Shown one piece after another: positions 58,449 to 64,000 of a stretch of DNA of 64,000 bases; positions within the stretch are counted from its first letter, which is position 1, and the number at the start of each line of letters is the position of its first letter. The notes beneath the pieces are model-generated. The model was not told the DNA's origin and ran no database searches. It saw nothing but the letters and a program-made list of their open reading frames with translations. The translations under genes were made by a program, and so were the position numbers. The stretch is from Massilia sp. MS-15 (GTDB lineage: Bacteria > Pseudomonadota > Gammaproteobacteria > Burkholderiales > Burkholderiaceae_D), in assembly GCF_020176695.1 (NCBI RefSeq), contig NZ_JAIWIA010000038.1:62001-126000 (forward strand), in the 5' to 3' direction.

Positions 58449-60674
58449 CTAGGGCTGGAGGGCCAGCACTTCGCCCAGCTGCACGGTATTGACGGGCTTG
58501 ACCATGTAATGGTCGAAGCCCGCGGCGCGCGCGGCGTCGCGGTCCTGCTGGCGGCCGTAGCCGGTGGCGGCGATCAGGGTCGCGGCGCTGGTCTGGGGCA
58601 GCTGGCGCAGGCGGCGCGCCAGCTCGTTGCCGTCCATGTCGGGCAGGCCGATGTCGAGCAGGCAGACCTGGGGCGCGAACTGGGCGGCGATGGCAAGGGC
58701 GTCGTGCGCGTTGTAGGCGATCTCGACCCGGTGGCCGTTCGCGGCCAGGAACAGGTTCAGGGTATGGGCGGCGTCCAGGTTGTCGTCCACCACCAGTACC
58801 CGCAGCGGCGCCTGGGCGCTGGCGGCGTGCCGCACCGCTTCCGCGATCGGCGATTCGGCCTCCTCGGTGTAGCGCGGCAGTCGCACGGTGAAGGTGCTCC
58901 CCTTCCCGAGCCCCGCGCTGGCGGCTTTCACACTGCCGCCGTGCAGTTCGACCAGGCTGCGCGCCAGCGCCAGGCCCAGGCCCAGGCCGCCCTGCGAACG
59001 GTCCGAGGTGCGCTCGGCCTGGGTGAACAGGTCGAACACGTGCCCGACCAGGGCCGCATCCATGCCGATGCCGTCGTCCTGCACCGTCAGCACATGGCTG
59101 TCGCCCTCCTGGACCAGGTGCAGCCGGATATGGCCGCCTTCCGGGGTGTACTTGGTGGCGTTGCCGAGCAGGTTGGCGACCACCTGCACCAGGCGCTTGT
59201 GGTCGCCCTTGACCGGCGCCGGATGCGGCGGCAGGTCGAGCACCACCTGGTGGCGGCGCGCCGTGATCAGGGGGCGGATCTGCTCGGCGGCGTCGTCGAC
59301 CACCTTGCGCAGGTCGAGTGTCGCGGTGGAGAGCGAAACCAGGCCGCGCGTCACGCGCGACACGTCGAGCAGGTCGTCCACCAGGCTGGTCATGTGCTCG
59401 ACCTGGCGCGCGATGATGGCGCAGGTCTGGGTGATCTGGGCATTATCCGAGTGCAGCAGCTTGAGCAGGTGGGCGCCGGTGCTGATCGGCGCCAGCGGGT
59501 TGCGCAGCTCGTGGGCCAGCATCGCCAGGAACTCGTCCTTCCTTTGGTCGGCCGCGCGCAGCTCGCGCTCGGCCTGGCTGCGCGCGGCTTCCTTGGCCTG
59601 CAGCGCGGTCGCCATTTCGTCGAGGGCCGCAGCAAGCCGGCCAATCTCCTCGTTGCCGTAGCTGATGCCGCTGCGCGCCTCCAGTTCGCCGGCGGCGATA
59701 CGGCGCGCGGTATCCATCAGCTTGCGCACCCGCTGCACGATCAGGATGTCGCCGGCCAGCCAGGCCCCCGACAGCGCCAGCAGGGTGATCACGGCCAGGC
59801 CGAGCAGGGACGTCATCTGCGCCTCGCGCGCGGCCGCGGTGATGTTCTCGACCGGCATCCCGATCGTCACCGTGTATTCCGACAGGGCAGGCCCGCCTAC
59901 CCGGGCGAAGGCGTGCAGGCGCTCGACCCCGTCCTCGCCCACCAGCAGCACAGGGCGCAGCGAAGGCTCGCGCATCGCCGCCAGCAGGGCCGGGCTGATC
60001 TTCTTGCCGAACCAGCGCTCGGGGTCGGGACGGCGCGTGATCAGGCGGCCATCGGCATCGGCCGTCTCCAGGATCGAACCGGGCGGCAGGTTGATGTCGT
60101 TGACGAAGGTGTCCAGCCCGGCCAGGTCCATCGCCGAGAACACCACTGCCACCACCTTGCCGCCGCGGTCGGTCACTGGATAGGTGAGGTTGATCGTGTG
60201 CCTGCGGATCACGCGCCCGAATACGTAGTCGCCAGCGATGAAGCGGCGCTCGGCGATGGCGCGCCGGAAGTGGCGCCGGTCGCCCAGGTTCACCGGGTGC
60301 AGCATTGGCACCGCGCTGCACGTGACTTCGCCATCCAGCCGGATCAGGCCGAAGTTGACATAGCCCTCGTTGCGGTCGAGGACATCGGCCAGCAGCGCAT
60401 TGCAGCGCCCGGAAGGCCCCGTCAGGTCGGGTACGCTGACCAGGTCCACCAGGATCTGGCGCGCCCGTTCCAGCGACTGCGCCTCGTTGGCGGCGGCCAT
60501 GCCGGTCAGGCGCTGCAGGTTCTCCTCGGAAGCGCGGATCGCGGCCTGGCGCTCGCGCACGCCGCCCAGTACCGTCATGATGGCGATGGGCGTGATTGCC
60601 AGCGCGACCAGCAGCATCAAGCGGCTACGCAGGCTGTTCAGGCGCAGGCGCTGGAGGAAAGTAGTTATCGGCAT
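58449..60674 (-). CDS. Hybrid sensor histidine kinase with periplasmic sensor
   Basis: A 741-residue sensor. TM1 (about 18-38) and TM2 (about 288-308) flank a dCache-like periplasmic domain (NFGLIRLDGEVTCSAVPML; GDRRHFRRAIAERRFIAGDY). HAMP spans about 310-362. The phospho-accepting His is His388 in LAMLAHELRNPLAP. The ATPase domain has NLLGNATKYTPEGG and GLGLGLALARSLVELHGGSV. A receiver domain at the C-terminus has VDDNLDAAHTL and the Asp in CLLDIGLPDMDG. The start is the first Met before TM1. The same frame stays open far upstream, but that part is antisense to the next gene. No cognate regulator is adjacent. Confidence 0.93.
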   Translation of the reverse strand: MPITTFLQRLRLNSLRSRLMLLVALAITPIAIMTVLGGVRERQAAIRASEENLQRLTGMAAANEAQSLERARQILVDLVSVPDLTGPSGRCNALLADVLDRNEGYVNFGLIRLDGEVTCSAVPMLHPVNLGDRRHFRRAIAERRFIAGDYVFGRVIRRHTINLTYPVTDRGGKVVAVVFSAMDLAGLDTFVNDINLPPGSILETADADGRLITRRPDPERWFGKKISPALLAAMREPSLRPVLLVGEDGVERLHAFARVGGPALSEYTVTIGMPVENITAAAREAQMTSLLGLAVITLLALSGAWLAGDILIVQRVRKLMDTARRIAAGELEARSGISYGNEEIGRLAAALDEMATALQAKEAARSQAERELRAADQRKDEFLAMLAHELRNPLAPISTGAHLLKLLHSDNAQITQTCAIIARQVEHMTSLVDDLLDVSRVTRGLVSLSTATLDLRKVVDDAAEQIRPLITARRHQVVLDLPPHPAPVKGDHKRLVQVVANLLGNATKYTPEGGHIRLHLVQEGDSHVLTVQDDGIGMDAALVGHVFDLFTQAERTSDRSQGGLGLGLALARSLVELHGGSVKAASAGLGKGSTFTVRLPRYTEEAESPIAEAVRHAASAQAPLRVLVVDDNLDAAHTLNLFLAANGHRVEIAYNAHDALAIAAQFAPQVCLLDIGLPDMDGNELARRLRQLPQTSAATLIAATGYGRQQDRDAARAAGFDHYMVKPVNTVQLGEVLALQP

Positions 60675-60795
60675 CGGGCGGATCGGCGTGCAGGAGGGCA
60701 GCGGGTTGTGCTTACGTTTCCTTATTGTACTAAACCGGGCTGTCCGCCGTCTCTCCCGCGTACCGACTGCGCCATATATGCCACAGCTTAATTGC

Positions 60796-60826
60796 TTGAC
60801 ACCTAAACTAATCGCGCATGTAAGAT
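60796..60826 (+). promoter_or_regulatory. Promoter of the aromatic-CoA catabolic operon
   Basis: TTGACA at 60796-60801 is a perfect -35. A -10 is TGTAAG (60819-60824, 17-bp spacer) or TAAGAT (60821-60826, 19-bp). The start codon follows with GAGGGAG as Shine-Dalgarno. No clear operator palindrome was found, although such operons are usually repressed by a CoA-ester-responsive regulator. Confidence 0.65.
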
Positions 60827-60851
60827 AGAGGATCACCTCGAGGGAGCGGGA

Positions 60852-63248
60852 ATGAATATCGTGTGCGTGGGCGGCGGCCCGGCCGGCCTGTATTTCGGGC
60901 TCTTGATGAAGAAGCGCCATCCGGACTACGCCGTCACGGTCGTCGAGCGCAACCGTGCCAGCGACACCTTCGGCTGGGGCGTCGTGTTTTCCGACCAGAC
61001 TCTGGGCCACCTCGCCGGCGCCGACGAGGAGAGCGCGCGCGCCATCCTGCAGTCCTTCAACCACTGGGACGCGATCGACGTGCATTTCAAGGGCCGCACG
61101 GTCAGTTCCGGTGGCCATGGCTTCTGCGGCATCGGCCGCAGGCGCCTGCTGAACATCCTGCAGGAGCGCGGCGCCGCCCTCGGCGTGCGCCTGGAATTCG
61201 AACACGAGGTGCGCGACGACGCGGCACTGGCGCGCCACTACGGCGCCGACCTGGTAGTCGCCTGCGACGGCGTCAACAGCGCCGTGCGCCAGCGCCATGC
61301 CGACGTGTTCCAGCCCGAGCTCGAGCAGCGCCACTGCCGCTTCGTCTGGCTCGGCACCCGCAGGAAGTTCGATGCCTTCACCTTCGCTTTCGAAGAGACC
61401 GAACACGGCTGGTTCCAGGCCCACGCCTACCAGTACGACGGCGATACGTCGACCTTCATCGTCGAGACGCCCGAGGAAACCTGGCGCGCCGCCGGCCTGG
61501 AGACGATGAGCCAGGAACAGGCGCTGGCCTTTTGCGAGCGCCTGTTCGCACGCTACCTGGACGGCCAGCCGTTGATGGCCAACGCGTCCCACCTGCGGGG
61601 CTCGGCGATGTGGATCCGCTTCCCGCGCATCGCCTGCCGTCACTGGGTGCATCGCCTGCGCCTGGAACAGGCGGACGCGGTGCGCGAGGTGCCGGTGGTG
61701 CTGATGGGCGACGCCGCCCATACCGCCCACTTCTCGATCGGCTCCGGCACCAAGCTGGCGCTGGAGGATGCGATCGAACTGGCGCGCTGCCTGGACGATC
61801 CGGCGCTGCCGATGGACGCCGCGCTGGCACGCTACGAGGAACTGCGCCGGGTCGAGGTGCTCAAGCTGCAGAGCGCCGCCCGCAACTCGATGGAATGGTT
61901 CGAGAACGTCCGCCGCTACACGGCGCTCGAGGCCGAGCAGTTCGCCTATTCGCTGCTCACGCGCAGCCAGCGCCTGTCGCATGAGAACCTGCGCCTGCGC
62001 GACCCGGACTATGTCGCCGGCTTCGAGCGCTGGTTCGCCGCGCGCGCCGCCGACCAGGCCGGCCTGCCCGCGCCCCGGGACGACGCGCCGCCCATGTTTA
62101 CACCGTACAGAGTTCGCGGCATGCTGCTGAAGAACCGCGTGATCGTCTCGCCGATGGCGCAGTATTCGGCGCTGGATGGCACCGTGGGCGACTTCCACCT
62201 GGCCCACCTGGGCGCGCGCGCGCTGGGCGGCGCGGCGCTGGTGATGGCCGAGATGACCTGCGTCTCGAGCGACGCACGCATCACGCCCGGCTGTCCCGGC
62301 CTGTACACGCCGGCGCACACGGCGGCCTGGCGCCGCATCGTCGACTTCGTGCACGCCAACAGCGACGCGAAGATCGGCGTGCAGCTGGGCCATGCCGGCG
62401 CCAAGGGATCGACGCGGCCGATGTGGGACGGCATCGACTTGCCGCTCGAGGAGGGCAACTGGCCGCTGGTGTCGGCTTCCGAACAGCAGTACCTGCACGG
62501 GGTGTCGCAGCTGGCACGCGCGGCCACGCCCGACGACCTGGAACGCATCAGGGACGATTTCGTGCGCGCCACCCTGGCCGCGCGCGACGCCGGTTTCGAC
62601 TGGCTGGAACTGCACTGCGCGCACGGCTACCTGCTGTCGAGCTTCATCTCGCCGCTTACCAACCGGCGCCGGGACGCCTATGGCGGCAGCCTGGAAAACC
62701 GCTGCCGCTACCCGCTGGAAGTGTTCGCGGCGATCCGCGCCGTCTGGCCGGAGGCGCTGCCGATCAGCGTGCGCCTGTCGGCCCACGACTGGGTCGAGGG
62801 CGGCATCACGCCCGACGACGCGGTGGCGATCGCGCGCCTGTTCAAGGCCGCCGGGGCCGACATGATCGACTGTTCGTCGGGCCAGGTCAGCAAGCGGGAA
62901 AAACCGGTGTACGGACGCATGTTCCAGACCCCCTTCGCCGACCGCATCCGCAACGAGGCCGGCATCCCGACCATCGCCGTCGGCGCGATCTACGAGGCCG
63001 ACCACGTCAACGGCATCGTGTCGGCCGGGCGCGCCGACCTGTGCGCCGTTGCCCGTCCGCACCTCGCCAATCCGGCCTGGACGCTGAACGAAGCGGCGCG
63101 CATCGGCTACACGGGCGCCGCCTGGCCGCGCCAGTACCGCGCCGGCAAGCTGCAGCTCGAGCGCAACCTCGAGCGCGAGCGCCAGCTGCAGGCCGCCGGC
63201 AGCGGCCTGAGTCCGCAGCAGCTGGCAGCACGCCTGCTTGAAGGCTGA
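60852..63248 (+). CDS. Bifunctional CoA-aromatic hydroxylase/oxidoreductase (2-aminobenzoyl-CoA or salicylyl-CoA type)
   Basis: A 798-residue fusion. The N-terminal half is a class A flavin monooxygenase: FAD motif [30 protein letters not shown] and [16 protein letters not shown]. From residue about 416 an old-yellow-enzyme-type NADH:flavin oxidoreductase begins ([49 protein letters not shown]). This domain pairing is that of 2-aminobenzoyl-CoA monooxygenase/reductase, which hydroxylates and reduces the ring of anthraniloyl-CoA. The N-terminal half alone matches salicylyl-CoA 5-hydroxylase. The enoyl-CoA hydratase gene that follows fits either pathway, with anthraniloyl-CoA favoured by the domain fusion. 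Confidence 0.9.
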   Translation: MNIVCVGGGPAGLYFGLLMKKRHPDYAVTVVERNRASDTFGWGVVFSDQTLGHLAGADEESARAILQSFNHWDAIDVHFKGRTVSSGGHGFCGIGRRRLLNILQERGAALGVRLEFEHEVRDDAALARHYGADLVVACDGVNSAVRQRHADVFQPELEQRHCRFVWLGTRRKFDAFTFAFEETEHGWFQAHAYQYDGDTSTFIVETPEETWRAAGLETMSQEQALAFCERLFARYLDGQPLMANASHLRGSAMWIRFPRIACRHWVHRLRLEQADAVREVPVVLMGDAAHTAHFSIGSGTKLALEDAIELARCLDDPALPMDAALARYEELRRVEVLKLQSAARNSMEWFENVRRYTALEAEQFAYSLLTRSQRLSHENLRLRDPDYVAGFERWFAARAADQAGLPAPRDDAPPMFTPYRVRGMLLKNRVIVSPMAQYSALDGTVGDFHLAHLGARALGGAALVMAEMTCVSSDARITPGCPGLYTPAHTAAWRRIVDFVHANSDAKIGVQLGHAGAKGSTRPMWDGIDLPLEEGNWPLVSASEQQYLHGVSQLARAATPDDLERIRDDFVRATLAARDAGFDWLELHCAHGYLLSSFISPLTNRRRDAYGGSLENRCRYPLEVFAAIRAVWPEALPISVRLSAHDWVEGGITPDDAVAIARLFKAAGADMIDCSSGQVSKREKPVYGRMFQTPFADRIRNEAGIPTIAVGAIYEADHVNGIVSAGRADLCAVARPHLANPAWTLNEAARIGYTGAAWPRQYRAGKLQLERNLERERQLQAAGSGLSPQQLAARLLEG

Positions 63249-63274
63249 TCTTCATTTTTTTCAGGAGCCAACGC

Positions 63275-64000
63275 ATGCATTACCTACCGGGCCAGGCGCA
63301 CCGGCTGCCGGGCAACCGCGCCAGCCTTGCCGACTACCAGGCCACCCACTTCCAGTTCGCCGTGCACGAGCGGGTGGCGACCATTCTTCTCGACCGGCCG
63401 GAGCGCAAGAACCCGCTCACCTTCGATTCCTACGCCGAGCTGCGCGCGCTGTTCCAGGCCCTGGCCTATGCCGACGACGTCAAGGCGGTGGTGCTCACCG
63501 GCGCCGGCGGGAACTTCTGTTCGGGTGGCGACGTCCACGAGATCATCGGACCGCTGACCCGGCTCGACATGCCCGGCCTGCTGGCCTTCACGCGCATGAC
63601 GGGCGAGCTGGTGAAGGCCATGCGCGCCTGCCCGCAGCCGATCGTGGCCAGTATCGACGGCGTCTGCGCCGGCGCCGGCGCGATCCTGGCGCTGGCTTCC
63701 GACATCCGCTACGGCACCGCGCGCAGCAAGACCGCCTTCCTGTTTACCCGGGTCGGCCTGGCCGGCTGCGACATGGGCGCCTGTGCGCTGCTGCCGCGCG
63801 TGATCGGCCAGGGCCGTGCGGCCGAGCTGCTCTACACGGGGCGCGCGCTGAAGGGGGAGGAAGCCGAACGCTGGGGCTTCTTCAACCGCCTGTGCGAGCC
63901 GGACGCGGTGCTGGGCGAGGCCCAGGCGTTTGCCGCCAGCCTGGCGAACGGCCCCACCTTCGCCCATGGCATGACCAAGAAGATGCTGCAGCAGGAGTGG
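63275..64000 (+). CDS. Enoyl-CoA hydratase/isomerase family protein (3' end outside window)
   Basis: 242 codons are visible and the frame is open at the right edge. A crotonase-fold enzyme: [20 protein letters not shown], the oxyanion-hole segments [19 protein letters not shown] and [18 protein letters not shown], and [20 protein letters not shown]. It lies 26 bp after the bifunctional hydroxylase with a TCAGGAG Shine-Dalgarno, so it is the second gene of that operon. It probably acts on a CoA intermediate after ring opening or reduction. Confidence 0.93.
   Translation, partial: MHYLPGQAHRLPGNRASLADYQATHFQFAVHERVATILLDRPERKNPLTFDSYAELRALFQALAYADDVKAVVLTGAGGNFCSGGDVHEIIGPLTRLDMPGLLAFTRMTGELVKAMRACPQPIVASIDGVCAGAGAILALASDIRYGTARSKTAFLFTRVGLAGCDMGACALLPRVIGQGRAAELLYTGRALKGEEAERWGFFNRLCEPDAVLGEAQAFAASLANGPTFAHGMTKKMLQQEW

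Noticed and set aside
60675..63062. Minus-strand open frame that extends the histidine kinase to 1537 residues
   Set aside because: The extra part is antisense to the well-supported bifunctional hydroxylase gene, has no recognisable domain, and precedes the kinase's own first membrane helix. Long antisense frames are common at this GC content.

Overview
The window is about 64 kb of very GC-rich chromosomal DNA with tightly packed genes. Codon third positions are almost always G or C, which leaves many long antisense shadow frames. Gene content (cbb3 oxidase with hemN, an FNR-type regulator, a cyanide-insensitive-type bd oxidase, a formate dehydrogenase with DUF3305/DUF3306 partners, and a bifunctional CoA-aromatic hydroxylase) suggests a betaproteobacterium, probably Oxalobacteraceae (Massilia/Telluria-like). 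That placement is an inference from gene content. No rRNA, tRNA, insertion sequence, phage or CRISPR array was seen.

Layout. 0-2.2 kb: the 3' part of a fused indolepyruvate:ferredoxin oxidoreductase and a small membrane protein. 2.2-11.9 kb, mostly minus strand: an alpha/beta hydrolase, a thioredoxin-like protein and a DsbD/ScsB-type reductase, an LtaS-like sulfatase-fold transferase, a Cys-rich copper-storage-type protein, a MAPEG protein, a YdjM-like membrane protein and two unknowns. 12.0-24.4 kb: a microaerobic respiration island with an Aer-like PAS chemoreceptor, hemN, a TauE/SafE protein, ccoI, ccoS, a divergent DksA/TraR-type protein and ccoNOQPGH. 24.5-29.3 kb: miscellaneous genes and a decayed VOC-family pseudogene. 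29.3-33.4 kb: an FNR regulator with an unusual in-frame N-terminal extension, divergent from a bd-type quinol oxidase operon. 33.5-45.1 kb: a formate dehydrogenase operon with a TorD-like chaperone, a small TAT-signal protein, the alpha, beta and gamma subunits, three Ala/Pro-rich or lipoprotein-like extras, DUF3305, DUF3306, a polyferredoxin-like protein and an acyl-CoA synthetase. 45.1-49.5 kb: a stress islet with a strong promoter, a leader of about 350 nt, two Rnk/GreA-like paralogues each preceded by the same hairpin plus Shine-Dalgarno element, two UspA-type proteins and small unknowns. 49.6-60.7 kb: a SET-domain protein, pncB, a chemoreceptor, an HTH-GAF regulator, a DUF4019-like protein, a beta-propeller-like protein, topoisomerase IB, a Na+/H+ antiporter and a hybrid histidine kinase. 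60.8-64 kb: the start of a CoA-dependent aromatic (probably 2-aminobenzoyl-CoA) catabolic operon, running off the end.

How it fits together. Three FNR boxes (TTGAT-N4-(A/G)TCAA) lie upstream of the Aer-like receptor, hemN and ccoN. In each case the -10 hexamer sits exactly where a class II FNR promoter (box centred at -41.5) requires it. The FNR gene is in the same window and has the three N-terminal cysteines, the central cysteine and the E..SR recognition helix. This links oxygen sensing to aerotaxis, haem synthesis and high-affinity oxidase production, with the bd oxidase and formate dehydrogenase nearby as further respiratory modules.

The least explained parts are the stress islet with its repeated leader hairpin, the FNR N-terminal extension, and the secreted or lipoprotein-like proteins inside the formate dehydrogenase operon.
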